64,000 bases of DNA from Morchella semilibera (Eukaryota; Ascomycota; Pezizomycetes; Pezizales; Morchellaceae): the NCBI GenBank assembly GCA_009192285.1, contig CM018607.1:248001-312000 (forward strand). Reading direction: 5' to 3'. The notes under the pieces are model-generated. The model saw nothing but the letters and a program-made list of their open reading frames with translations, made no database searches and was not told where the DNA came from. How positions within the stretch are numbered: the stretch's first letter is position 1; each line of letters begins with the position of its first letter. The position numbers were made by a program, and so were the translations under genes. Shown here piece by piece: positions 23,948-35,512 of the stretch.

Positions 23948-24340
23948 GCCACGATGATGATTGTACTCTAAATATCAAGAGGAGAGGTACAGATTATGGT
24001 CGGACTCTGTGGGAAACCAAGGAGGGACCGGGGAAAATACCTATTCCCACAGTGTCTGAGCAGGATTATTCACCCGAGATGCACGTGCAAAAGACGAGAC
24101 TGGCGAAGGGTTGCATATTGGAGGCCTGACTGGTGTGATAGGACGAGAACGCCAAGGATTATGACTGGTGCCTAACAACATCACGCAGGAGCAGCCATAA
24201 ACCCTATCCCCCCAAACCACAACTTTTCAGGGTCTCCAGGTGATCACTCTACTTACCTTGTACGGCCCCTCTTGTCAATCCTTCAGTTTTATGCCTCATC
24301 GCTCTTCGCTTAAGGATCTAATTACTTTGTTCGCAGCGCC

Positions 24341-25108
24341 ATGTCTCATCCGAGCCCACGTTGCAGTAAACAGCTATTGAAAAAGCTGGAGTCATCGAGC
24401 ATTGAACCAACCCAAGCTCCCACGAAATTGGAGATTACTGAGGAAGATGCACTACCAGTGTATCTTGAGCGCATTCCGGATATGCCACCAGCTTACCGTG
24501 AGATTTTTATCCAGCTAGAGGGAACACTACCCACCGAGGGAACACTACCCACCGAGGGAACACTACCCACCCAGGGAACACTACCCACCGAGGGAACACC
24601 AACCGCTGGGGGGGCACCGGCTGCCGAGGACCCCCCTCCTGAATCCTTTCTACGCTTTTTGGTTCGCCTCGGAAAGAGAATGCTTAGTAACGTCTGGGGC
24701 TCGATCCGTGATTTCTTATCCTTTATTGGAGTATTGGCGAAGAAGGCGGAAGACCAACCCGACTCAGCGCCATTCGACTTCGAAAAACAGATTTTGGAGA
24801 TGAGCGAAAAGCAAAAGGCAAGAGATGCCGAGAGCATCGACCAGGCGAGCAAGGAATTGAGGGAGAAGCTTAAGAATCGATCGCCCCAAGAGCAACGGAG
24901 AGGATTGTCAGTATGGGGGAAGATGCTGGGATGGGTGGGGGACGCCTGGAATGCCTTCAGGGGATGGCTGCCGGATCTCTCTTTTGGGGCCCTGAAAAGG
25001 CGGGGGGAGCAGCTCTCCAACGGCATCCGCTGTATGATGATAAAGGTTGGCGATGTTTTTCTCAATGCATGGAAGTGGCTATCTGGTGGTACTGGGCCTT
25101 CTCTGTGA
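24341..25108 (+). CDS. Helical protein with GTLPTE tandem repeat, unknown function
   Basis: An uninterrupted 255-codon frame from ATG 24341 (good context GCGCCATG). Residues about 60-85 are an 18-bp minisatellite coding GTLPTE-type units, then a Pro/Ala-rich linker. After it come Trp-rich amphipathic helices (SVWGSIRDFLSFIG and WGKMLGWVGDAWNAFRGWL) around a charged coiled-coil-like middle (EKQKARDAESIDQASKELR). The Trp/Gly/Leu-rich segments could bind membranes, which would fit an execution role beside an NLR, but no known cell-death domain is recognised. The upstream region is shared with the minus-strand gene at 23947. Confidence 0.65.
   Translation: MSHPSPRCSKQLLKKLESSSIEPTQAPTKLEITEEDALPVYLERIPDMPPAYREIFIQLEGTLPTEGTLPTEGTLPTQGTLPTEGTPTAGGAPAAEDPPPESFLRFLVRLGKRMLSNVWGSIRDFLSFIGVLAKKAEDQPDSAPFDFEKQILEMSEKQKARDAESIDQASKELREKLKNRSPQEQRRGLSVWGKMLGWVGDAWNAFRGWLPDLSFGALKRRGEQLSNGIRCMMIKVGDVFLNAWKWLSGGTGPSL
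24525..24600 (+). repeat. 18-bp coding minisatellite
   Basis: Four near-perfect units of GGAACACTACCCACCGAG plus a degenerate fifth. The period is a multiple of three, so copy-number change keeps the frame. Confidence 0.85.
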
Positions 25109-27340
25109 GAAATGCGTGTCATGCTGCAGAAGGTTTCATTCTTGAGAATTCAGTATCCATGATCTGTAGTGAGAATCTACGTCATGTAAGAGTAATGAGA
25201 TTGACCGATAGCTAAGTCATTACTAATAGGATGCTGCCGATTCGCAAATTAATCATGTGTGGCTAGGAGATACTTATATACCTGTAGGCATTCATACTAT
25301 CGTGGAACTCGATGGCCTTGGTACACCCCATCGATTCTGGGCTTGCAGCGACCGCGCGAACAAAAGGTAGGGTTAGGGTTTATGAAGATAATCTAGTAAT
25401 TTATTACAATTACTCATCGCGGCCAAGCCCTGGATGGGGCTACCTCGATCTCCAGCGGATAGCAGTGTGGCCAGCGGACGGTTACTTATTATCAGCATGC
25501 AGGGACCCGCAGCACGGTAGTGATATGGCTTTGGAAACTGATCGTGATAGATGTTAGCTGTTGGTATATATGTGGTTATACTCTAACAAACCCAGTCAGT
25601 GTTCGATCATTCTCTCACTAGGTCTGGGAAATTCGCTCAACGTAGACACTTAGAGCGTTCAACAGACCATCTTCACCGCATGCAGTTAGTTTAGTACACT
25701 GATCGCCTAAGAGATGACTCGATATGTCGCTCATGTAGACGATTTTTTGATACCCTGCTTGATTTGAAAGTTATTAGTGACGCCATTTTCTCTCACCTTT
25801 ATGATAGTGTCGTGCTGCGAAAAACGCCGAGAGGATACCAAATCCATCAACGAAAACCTATGGTAGTTGACGTCATAGCAACGGCTCGGCACCAGCCTGC
25901 GCCCCTACCGTACCCACCAGCCCGAGTTCCGGGAAGCTGATTGGTGACAATCCTCCCATAAAGGAATGGTACAGGTAGAGTCCGGAGCCAGTTACATCTA
26001 CGGACAAGGTCTATGCCACAATTGCAAGCGGTACCAGGAGTCAGTGCCTTTAGGATCACAACTACTTGGAGGATGTTTCGGACGGCGAAGCTCCGCGAAA
26101 ACAGCGGAAGAACATGAAAATGCAAGGCGCTGCGAGCAGGGGCCTAATTTAGTGCAGCTTTTTTATTAGACGAGAGTTAGAGACCGTTTCCATCAAAAGT
26201 CATTTTCATGTTCTTCCAGGGTCAAGGGGAATCTTAAAAGGGAGAAAGAATGAAAAGAGTAACCGTAACCAGCAGCGAAGGGAACATCGTAGGAAAATAC
26301 GGAGCTGCAGTAGCTGTGTATGGAGACGTAATATATAGGTGGTCAACCACCGACACTTGTGTATGATTTAGCAGTGCCAAGGAGAGAATTATGTACTAGT
26401 ATTGGTAAAGCGTGTATTTTAAGACGAGAGTGGCTCTCCTCCCCCGAGCCACTACCAACCATATTTGACCTAGAAACCACCCTAGTTCTACAGATACTTC
26501 AGGAACTATACTACATCTCTCAACATCACCTGATCTTGAATGTTTCACTAGATAGACTACTCATCCATTGTCAAACTTTGAAATATTTTGGTATAGCTAT
26601 ATAATTCGTAAAGCCTTATTCAAGTCAACAACTCCCTCATAGGCCACGCTGATGTATGAGATAGATTTCACACCTACTCCATACACCTATCACGCCCAAA
26701 CCTTCCTTAACCCTAACCCTAACCCTCGAACCTCGATTTTCGGTTTTTTTTTTTGTTTAATTCTTATATATTTAGTTTTCTGTCCTCCTACCTTACGGAT
26801 TTCTTCCCCCTTTTTTTTATGTGTTTCGTATTCAGCCTATCGGCTATGACAATATCTGACAGATTTCTCCTCCCAGAACACCTCTCCATCCAATACCATC
26901 TCAACAATAAAGATAAAGAAAATAAGAAAAATTTAAAGAAATGTCGCTAAACTAAGTACATAAACTTCGGACTTATCCATTTCTACAGATACCCTTCAAA
27001 AGGGCCTTAATAGAGATTTGCGTACATGGGGACAGCACCATTCTAATCATCTAGTGGGAGGATTACGAGATCCCGGCATACACTAAATAAATAACCGGAA
27101 ATGAAATTGATAGTGTCTATTAGGACTGATACATGTATAAATAGGCCGAATGTGGAGTTTGTGTTGCAGCAACGACGAACGAACTAGTTGGGGGTTGCTC
27201 CAAAACTCACTGCAGTAGAGTGGCTGCAGCGGGGAAAAAAAGAAACTTCCCTAATAAATGTCGTGTTTCTTCCCCATCCAACCCAAAAACACCCTCAGCG
27301 GCTCAATTTGTCCCCACTGAAACTACATGTCTCCCTAAAG
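25109..27340. other. Gene-free stretch with telomere-like arrays
   Basis: Contains TAGGGTTAGGGTT at 25368 and TTAACCCTAACCCTAACCCT at 26707-26726 (three full units). A degenerate R1 piece (GCCTATCGGCTATGACAAT) follows at 26834. No supported gene. Confidence 0.5.
26707..26726. repeat. Interstitial telomere-like array, three CCCTAA units
   Basis: The longest of about a dozen short CCCTAA/TTAGGG tracts in the window. It is internal, so not a chromosome end. Confidence 0.7.
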
Positions 27341-27346
27341 CCGCAC

Positions 27347-27453
27347 TGGTCTCGTTCCCAGACCTAACTAGTTTGTGATTGAAAATACAGGTGTAGTGGA
27401 TGTCACAACCACCACCGCCACGACCACCACACTATGAGCTGGGAACGAGACCA
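27347..27453. mobile_element. MITE-like hairpin, 107 bp
   Basis: TGGTCTCGTTCCCA on the left is matched by TGGGAACGAGACCA on the right; pairing continues weakly outward. The centre contains a CACCAC-rich stretch. Confidence 0.55.
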
Positions 27454-29043
27454 AAGCCTCCCTATAGTAGGTTCACTCTATCTGGATATCGGAGGTGACA
27501 GCGATACCTATTCAGAGAAACCCTATTCATTCCACTAAAGCGAATATTCCCTCACATCGGTATTCTTGCTGAGGTATGAAACAACCCCCAAATCCCGTTC
27601 TTTATAGAATATATTCCTTATACTGGGATTAGCTACGACGAGGTGAGACTGTATGCTTTCCAGCGCTAGGTCAAAGCCCTGAGATAACCTCAGTCACCGG
27701 ATGTTATGTATCTCAACCACTTCTGCCCTCTTTTCTACGGGGATTTTAGCAAGGTATGTAATCCCAGGACGCACGCCTCGCGGTACTATTAAAACAAAAT
27801 ATATATACATACTCGCGATCGCGCGCTAATTAAGTAGTCGGATATTGTTACAACCAGATGCTTCCTAATAGATCCCGGCCTTTTAACTAACGACTGAGTG
27901 CATACACACTAGATCACCCTAGATATATCTTGTCAGCCGCCGAGCGGACCAACATGGAGCGTGCTGGCTACTCGCCAAGCAGGAGTACGAGGTGGAGCGC
28001 CCCTCCCCCACAGTTGATACTGGCCCCGATGCCCTCGCGTACGCTAGTTCCCAACTGGATCCACCACGGAGGAAACATTAGCCTATTAATATTTGGATTC
28101 TTAGTTTCGATTGAGCTGACCATATCTGTGTAGGAGGGGAGGGCACTGGTTCGTGTGCAGGGCTTAGATTACCCATAGTCGCTGTGACACAGCTATAAAA
28201 GCTCCATACGCACTCACCGCCAGCCATCAGGCCGGGCCTCTGTGTGCAGTTTTAACGCACCCGCGGTGTAACCCTAACCCTATCACGAGTGATTGATGAT
28301 GACGAGACCCACCAAGAGCGAGTGAGACATTATGAGCGGGTGACAACCGATGAGCGGGTGAGAAACGGTGAGCGGGTGAGAAACTATGAGCAACTGCTAA
28401 GAGTGGGTGATGGAGAACAGATGATCATGGTGTTGCGGCGGGTAGACTCTCAGGAACAGGCAAAAACACAGGTTGTCTTGTGCCAAGCCCCTATCACGCC
28501 GCGCCAAGCATAATAAATAATAGACGATCGACGGCCGATGGGAACGGTCACGCTTGAGCCTGAGTTTAGGCTGGGAGAGTGGGAACACGGCGGGATGGGT
28601 TCTGGCAAGACTCGGAGAACTGGCTATCTCTGACCACAGATAACCTGTCAGGGGATTGTTGGATGCTACCCATCTGCATTAGGAGTTTTGTATAGAAGTA
28701 GTTAGTTTCGGGTTGTGGTGATATGTGGCCTGATCATAAGAGGTCTGTGTTGGTGCAAGGTTAGACAGCTGTTATGCGGTCTCGTAGGAAGGAAACGGAG
28801 TGTATCGTTTCTAAGTAGCTTACAGAGAACAAGTACGTACAGGGAGGATAACAAAAGCTGAGTTGGTAGCAGACCACTAAAACGAAACAGCCAACAGCAG
28901 CCCAATGACGACTGAATGTTGTTGATATTAATACTATTTTTGACTTATTCTAGCTCCGGTCGGGGTTACATGATTCCAAGCTACGCTACGTATCTCATCT
29001 ACCCTTACCGCCGACCATTATTTAATCACCACCGTTCCATGCA
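27454..29043. other. Gene-free stretch with minisatellite
   Basis: Holds an ACCCTAACCCTA pair at 28269 and an 18-bp tandem repeat (GAGCGGGTGAGAAAC-type, four units, 28312-28390). The frame across it codes ERVRNYE-like repeats but has no gene support. Confidence 0.5.
28312..28390. repeat. 18-bp minisatellite, about four units
   Basis: Units start at GAGCGGGTGA and differ by a few bases. Confidence 0.7.
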
Positions 29044-31436
29044 CTAACATACATTCTCCTCCCCCCACTTCTTCCCGCGCTCCTCCAACTCCCGTGACTC
29101 CTTCCTCTCGAAGAAGTCATTGACCGCTGCCTCTGTAGTCTGTATCGCCCACTGCTGCCATTAGCCTTGATCCACCCCCGGGAGGTAAGCAAGGATGGTA
29201 ACGAACCTTCACCTTCCAGACATCATGGATAACGTCATACAGCGCCGTCAGCTGCTTGACATCCACCGGAAGCTCCCAGGCTGGGCCCTCGCTCATGATC
29301 AACACATTCCGGCTAAGACATGACATTGTGAGTAACTGAGTGCTTCGCCCTACCCATCCGCCGATTTAGACAAAAGTGCAACAAAATATATGTGCTGAAA
29401 AGAGGTGGGCACCTACCGGCATGCAACACGCCAACAACAACCAGTCGTGATAGTGCCTCCGCGTCGTACTCCACCACCTCCATGAGGGTACACAGCATTG
29501 CGCGGCACCCCCCGATGAGCTTGTCACGGTCGGCGGCAATCTTGCGCGTGTCTGTGCCGCTGCGGGACACTTCGAAGACGGCAAACTCGGTGCGGCGGCT
29601 ACGAGGCGTGCGTGATTGCACCACGCCGTCGTAGTGTAAAGGTCGGCCGGGTCGGTAGGGGTATGGCACGCGGGAAACGAGCGGTATCTCCTTGCTGTGG
29701 GGGTTAGACAGAGGGAGATAGTGTAGAACCGGAGCGGACTACCGTTGTAAGACAATGGTTGGGATTGTGACGAGATACTCGTCCCACAGGGGGGGATAAA
29801 CGAGTGAGTCCCACACGCCTTCATTCAAGCCATCGTATGAAAGAATATCACCGGTCTTTGTAATAAGTTTGACGCTACACCCCTCATTGTTAATTAGCAC
29901 GGGTATCTACTAGCCTGGAACGTATGGGGGGAACAAACACATGTCGGAACACATCGTCGATCCAGTAGACATCCTCATCATCAGGACTACCCCTCGCAAT
30001 ATAACGGCATTGATCGGTGGTCTTTGCGGCCTGGTACCGCAACATACTAGTGCGTAAGTGTTCGGGGAAGGGCGGAAACTTTACGGTAGCATCCATCACT
30101 CTTGTTACTTCGTCAGGTTTGTCTTTTAGAACTACCCCAAGGAGTTCTTTATCAACGATAAAAAAGTGTGCAGGGCTCAGCTCGTCCAAGGAGAGTGCGT
30201 GTGTTTGTAAAAGGTCTTCGAGAAACCGGCCGTCGGAGAGCGCAAACTTGTTAGTCATCTTGTTGTACAAGTGTCCTAGGCTCTGGAGTGTCTCAACGAG
30301 ATGGGATGTTTCGATGGGTTCTTCGCGATCACTGTCGGAACTTGCAAAGCTGGCGGGGGGAGGGTCAGGGGCGGCGGCAGGGGCAGCGGCTTCGGCGCTT
30401 TGATTCAGGTGAGGTGGGCTCAAATGCCTGACATGGAGGGCACATTACCTGTCATCTAGGACCGCGCTTGCCCCATCGGTAGCGTTGTTGGCTCCCGCCC
30501 CATGGATATTGACCGACCCACCCACCTTTGTCACGCGGAAGGTATTCTTAATTCTCTGAGCCCTCGGCAGAGGTAGGCTACCAGCATCCTGCTTCCTTTT
30601 CTTGCCCCTCCTATTAATCCGGTCGTACCACTTTTGCGCGATAGTCTTGTCGGAGGGATGACCCTAGATCATGGCTCACTCATATCAGAAAAACACCAAC
30701 CACGCTGGGCCATACGGCCAATCCATACCTCCCCGAAGGTGGTACGTAGCAGCGTGACACCATGAAGACAACTCAAAAAAGCAAGAGAGCCAACATAGAT
30801 GCGTCCGACGGGGAAGTACCCGAAGGTCTGTACCTATAGATATATCACCGTAACCTCGGGTAAACCCCTAGCAACGGCTGTGCCGACATCCCGAAGGCGA
30901 CTGTGCACAACGCCTGAAGTACTAGGCTGAGGCTCCCCGAAGGTTGCCATCCCGGATAGCCCGAAGGCACCCGCAGCCCAGGGCGGCCCCCAGGACCAAA
31001 CCCAACACCCCGAAGGTTATTGGTAATCCCGGCGGAAGGACATTGGCAAAATAAAAAAAAAAAAAAAAAAAAAGAAAAAGGGTCCGGGGGAGGGGGGGAG
31101 GGGTACTCTTGTGCCGTTGAGATAGTAGCTCTCGATTTTCACATTGGCCGGTGAGGCGTTCGAGAGGTTATCGTCCTTGGAAAGGTGCCTGAGAGATGAG
31201 ATCCAGTTGCTGAGGGCCCTGTTGTGGTTGTAGGCCTTACCCTGCGCCGAAAACTCCTGCTCGAGGAATTTCTGGATGTCCCACCGTGCGGGAGGTGTTT
31301 CGGAGAAGTAGTGGTGAACTTTGGTATTGACACTCTGGTATGGTAGGGGGTGTTCAGTATCGATGATTAAAGATGGGTAGAGGGGGAGGGGGGGGAGAAG
31401 AGGGGCAGTGTGGAAGTGGTGTGTAGAACATACCAT
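29044..31436 (-). CDS. Eight-exon uncharacterised protein (about 500 aa)
   Basis: Exons inferred on the minus strand: 31436-31434 (only the ATG, followed by GTATGT), 31334-31107, 30663-30449, 30397 to about 29930, about 29878-29743, 29694 to about 29417, 29312-29207, 29130-29044. Most junctions keep phase across GT-AG sites; those near 29930 and 29417 are uncertain. Parts in order: a YF..TPPARWDIQKFLEQEF segment; a basic KRKQDAG stretch; FRVTKVGGSVNIHGAG; an Ala/Pro-rich linker; a helical middle; WDEYLVTIP; and FAVFEVSRSG followed by KIAADRDKLIGG. The last block resembles C-terminal domains of widespread, mostly unnamed fungal proteins, possibly nuclease-like. No signal peptide. Function unknown. 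Confidence 0.68.
30664..31106 (-). repeat. 443-nt intron with repeated CCTTCGGGG motif and T-run
   Basis: Six CCTTCGGG motifs on the minus strand (seen as CCCGAAGG on plus near 30731, 30818, 30889, 30935, 30959 and 31009), plus a homopolymer of about 22 A/T at 31050. The other introns of this gene are short. Confidence 0.6.
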
Positions 31437-32269
31437 GATGGAACAAGGATCGATCCACTACTCTCAGAATACGGAAGTAGACGAGAAGAGAAGCGAAGGG
31501 ATGATGGAGTAGGGGGAGGGGGATGGGGAGGGAGGGAGGGGTGATGGCAGATGGTAAATGAGGCAGTAAAGCCACCCCCAACATACTGGTCCTCACCCAA
31601 CGGATGTGGTGTAGCAGAAGGAAAGAAAAGCGGGGTAGAAAGGTTTATTATGCTTAGATTAGCGATGTGGGTGCACCCGGTACCGAATGAATATTCCGGG
31701 GGTAAGCGAATTCGGGCCGTCCCGCCTAGTCTACAGTGGGCTCGCTTAGAGATAACAGCCACAAACTTCAGCGCCAAGACCAGCTTTTGTGCCGCAGCAT
31801 AAGCCATACTTCCTTGATATCGCCACATGTAAATCTTGAATAATAAACACCATTTAACTTGGTATGTACCTCCAGAAAAACCTTGGCGCCTCGAGAACAT
31901 TATTTTTGAACGCAAATATCGTCGGCGACATGGACGTACTCTGTCAATAGGCACAACATCATTTGCTACGTTAAAAAAACTACTTGTTGCCCTCGCACAG
32001 GTGATCCCCTGTGGTACACGAGTCGAAAAGATAACTTATTGTCTATAGAGGATGAAAATCTCGGGTCCTTTTCCCATACTAATGTATCCTAAATCCAAGG
32101 ATGCTTTATACCCCCAGTTGCGTAACTCGTGCACTTTCACGAGTTTTCGGGATAGGCATATCTCCACTCCCCGATAAGATACATTCGTAGCCTGTTAACT
32201 TAGATATCTAGAGCCCTTCTATCATTGCTGTATGGTAAAATATCATATAGGAGGGTATAAGCTATCATG

Positions 32270-32460
32270 CAGGGGGCAGGGGGGTAGGGTAGTGGGACGG
32301 CAGGGCGGTGGGGGGTGGCAGGGCGGTGGAGGGCGGCAGGGCGGCAGGGGACGGCAGGACGGCAGGGGACAGCAGGGCGGCAAGCTAAACCATCATTATC
32401 ATCACCCCCATCGTCACCATCATCAACATCATCGCTATCACTATCATGACCAGCTTCCCA
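32270..32460. repeat. G-rich GGCAGGGCGGT array followed by CAT-rich array
   Basis: About 115 bases with runs of three or more G every 4-8 bases (possible G-quadruplex on the plus strand), then about 60 bases of imperfect CAT repeat. Confidence 0.7.
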
Positions 32461-32710
32461 CCTTCACCATCATGAATACCGGTACCAACTATCAAGATCA
32501 TTAGAACAGTAGTAGATAAACCCCAACCTGTTTTGCTCAGATTCATGTGCAAATACTTCTTGTAGTTATTGTGTTCCCCAACTCTGGTAAGCCCAATGAT
32601 GGAAGAGATGATCTGAAGGTGCTATTGATGTGGGCGGTGATGCATATAGTAGTTTCGTGATGATCGGGTGATGAAGCTGAAAAAGTCCATGATGGCTCGG
32701 CATAACCCCG

Positions 32711-32871
32711 CCTATATATCATCCTATTAGGATATATATCGACCTATCAGGATATATATCGTCCTACCAGGATATATATCATCCTATCAGGATATATATA
32801 TATCGTCCTCAGGCTTTCAGGATATATATACATCACCCTTTCAGGATATATATATCGCCTAGTTAGGATAT
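32711..32871. repeat. 20-bp palindromic minisatellite, about eight units
   Basis: Consensus GGATATATATCRTCCTAYCA. Each unit contains ATCCTATYAGGAT, a near palindrome, so the array can form alternative hairpins. Confidence 0.8.
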
Positions 32872-34648
32872 CCATGTCTATATCTAGTACGAAAGATAAC
32901 TTCACTTTCTGAGCCCAAAACATGCAGAATTATCATTTCTTATCCCCGTACCCAGGATAGATTACCGTGTCACCATACAAATCGATGTACCCTAGGGGAT
33001 CGCCCCCAGAACATCATCGCAGTTATCTCGAATTATCATTGGCAACATCCCTTGCGACATGACAATTAGTGAGCAACGTGGAAATATTCTTTATATTATT
33101 TGCTACCCCAAGAACTACTTGGTGCCCTCGCAAAAGCTACGTATATCATTGGCGATGTCTATGCCTCTTGATTAAGTTTACTGCGATGTCCCCAAGCCCA
33201 ATTGAAAGCTACCCTCCAGTTCACTACTGTTCCCCCTATTTAGCGCTGTACTTATATACAGCACTCTCCTGTCCCTTAGGCCCCACATATACCGAAGTGG
33301 GGGGAGGGGGGGTGCAATTTTGGATTGGATATTAGTACCTCATCAGCTTACGGTCACGAGGTGGCCACTGGTAGTTTCATCCCCATATCTACTGCTGCAT
33401 GATACCCTTCCATATATACCACCGAAGATCGACCATTAAACAAAAAAATTACTACCAAGACTTCAGTTAAGATGGGCGAGTGATATCTGATGATGCACCC
33501 GCCGACCCCCTTATTCTTCAACCCATTAATTGTATGCAGCCCGAGGGCAATAGCAGAAATCAAGCATACTAGCACCTCCGTCGGGTAGGCCCTCCACGGC
33601 GCAGCCCCTAATAGTTTACATCCTCTAAAAGTCCGAGGCAAAAGACTCTTGAGAGCCTTGTGAGGGTTGATCCTGCCTCGAGCCCCTTACTGGTGAAATA
33701 TCTTGAACTCTACTATCTCATACTCCAATGCGGTACTCTTATATTGGCGCACTAGAAAATACGCCCAAATCATGTCTTTAGCGCATGCCCAGGTTCCATC
33801 AATGGTTCCACCACTATTACGGGCTCACTTGTATGGGCTCAAGCGCAATGTTAAGGCGGTGGATCAATCACTTGACGGACGGACCGGGGAGCTGTCGAGC
33901 GGAGGCACCCCTGGCACCTGTGGCCTTGCGAGCCTCTCCGGCATTGGTTCTACTATCCACTTACTATGTGTTGAATTGTGGTACTTAAAGGGACACTCTA
34001 ATAACATAGGTCACTCTACGTCCCAATCGGACAGCACACCTCGTGTCCACAAATCAGGTGACCGCATATATTAGCAAACGTCGAACGGCGAGTAGGAAAT
34101 TAGGGGGAAGGATCCTCATGATCATACTTATTACCAGAAGTACTACTACATTACCTATGGCCACGCCCGCTTCAAATCTCCATATATCCCACCATGTCTT
34201 CCCCGGTCTCAGGCTCCACCACCCAGACCTCACTTCCGGCAAAGTGCGCCGAAAGGAGAAGAGGCACGATCGCCGTATGAGATGCGCTCGCCGAGACGAG
34301 GGTATGGAGACGACGAGGTGTGGGGTCTATGGTTTGTTTATATGCCCCTGAAGACATTTAAATATACAAGATACTCACCACCGTCGTAATAGAGAAATTC
34401 CGATACCCTCGTGGTTGCCGCACCGATCAAAGTGCCCGCTTGATGCGCCTAACGCTTTAAAGCAGCGTGTTAGGCCTCTGATCGCCCTGGTGTAACCACC
34501 GGTTCGAATGCTGCGGGGTAGGTAAGTAGGATAAGATCCAACGTACGTCCATCGAAAACCACCATGTACACAACCCAACCCGAACCGCCCACAATATCAC
34601 ACTCCAGGGAAGGTAAGGTCCTGACTACTTACGCGGGCGTACCCCCCC

Positions 34649-34665
34649 CCCCCCCAGAGCCGCTC
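34649..34665. repeat. Poly-C run of 15-16
   Basis: A homopolymer just upstream of the coiled-coil gene; length is likely unreliable. Confidence 0.7.
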
Positions 34666-34693
34666 TAACCAGTGGGTAGAAAACACTACCGTC

Positions 34694-35113
34694 ATGGCAG
34701 CTCCGATCCCTACGCCACGCGACCTCACCGAGATGTTACAAGAAAATAGGACTCTTATAGGCCACCTCTTTTATCAATCACGGTTTGACACCATGTCAGA
34801 CGAGCAACGCAGCAGTGTTCTGCGCATCTTGACGCTGACCGCCGAAACCTCGTTGAAGTTGGCCGAGATCGCACATGCCGACGCCTTGGGCCGCAACGGG
34901 CTTGTGGATGGAGAAACTGTGTCGTACACAGAAAGGGACAAGATTAGGGCCGAGACGGCCAAGGTGGCTGCGGAAACAGAGAAGATCAGGATGGAAACGG
35001 AAAAGTTGAAGGCTCAAACGGCGAAGGCGGCCGCAGGGGAAGGGGGGTTGGTATTGAAGGCTGACGAGCAACTCGTCTTACGTCAATTTCTAAAGAATGC
35101 AAACCTAATATAG
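34694..35113 (+). CDS. Small coiled-coil protein, unknown function
   Basis: An uninterrupted 139-codon frame from ATG 34694. N-terminal half: compact, with HLFYQSRFDTMSDEQRSSV and a helical part rich in Ala/Leu/Glu. C-terminal half: a regular charged coiled coil built of RAETAKVAAETEKIRMETEK-like steps, ending in a short LVLRQFLKNANLI tail. GC content and codon regularity exceed the surroundings, which favours a real gene. No intron signal, signal peptide or membrane helix. Family not recognised. Confidence 0.6.
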   Translation: MAAPIPTPRDLTEMLQENRTLIGHLFYQSRFDTMSDEQRSSVLRILTLTAETSLKLAEIAHADALGRNGLVDGETVSYTERDKIRAETAKVAAETEKIRMETEKLKAQTAKAAAGEGGLVLKADEQLVLRQFLKNANLI

Positions 35114-35510
35114 AAAGCAATAAATCACCCATGGCCGTCTTGGCGAAGGGATGAGGCTAAGAGTTATTTCAAAGACCGACTACTAAAATACCATTAGAGG
35201 TCCTCAGTCGCGCCTAGATCTTCTACTCCCAAAGTAAAACATTCGAGGTTCTTGTTCGGAACCGTGTGAAATACCAAAAGTCTAACATATAATTATAATC
35301 CCAACGACCAGGCGCGAAAACCATCTAGATCCTAGACTTCAGAAAAAGTGTTATCCGTTCCAGAGACTCAGGACCTGTAATATATAGGTCTAAAGCTGCT
35401 AGAGCACCCTCGAGTGGTCTCTGGGCAATCCCAAAACCTACCTTATGGTTGTCTTCCGTCACGTGCCTAGCCAACTTCACGACGCCAAGGTCCGCACCCA
35501 CGCAGGTTTT
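35114..35510. other. Gene-free stretch
   Basis: 3' flank of the coiled-coil gene. Nothing recognised. Confidence 0.4.
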
Positions 35511-35512
35511 CG

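Larger units (their letters stand above)
31437..34690. other. Gene-free stretch with low-complexity arrays
   Basis: Pyrimidine-rich leader of the minus gene up to about 31.6 kb; G-rich run and CAT/ATC run at 32.27-32.46 kb; 20-bp minisatellite at 32.71 kb; a diverged duplicate (TTTGCTACSNNAANAACTACTTG-type) at about 31960 and 33095. No gene was supported. Confidence 0.45.

Noticed and set aside
26707-26726. A true telomere
   Set aside because: Only three units, embedded in the middle of the window with sequence on both sides.
31354-31954. Pro/Ser-rich minus-strand frames
   Set aside because: They are the pyrimidine-rich leader and first intron of the 31436 gene read through; low complexity only.
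32711-32871. CRISPR-like array
   Set aside because: Units are directly tandem without unique spacers and the genome is fungal.
31960-33150. Diverged duplicate (ACTACTTGKTGCCCTCGCA) as an LTR pair
   Set aside because: Similarity covers only about 45 bases and no retroelement coding lies between.
34440-34520. tRNA-like GGTTCGAATGC at 34500
   Set aside because: It looks like a T-arm, but the upstream part is a long GCCTAACGC hairpin without a D-arm or acceptor stem.
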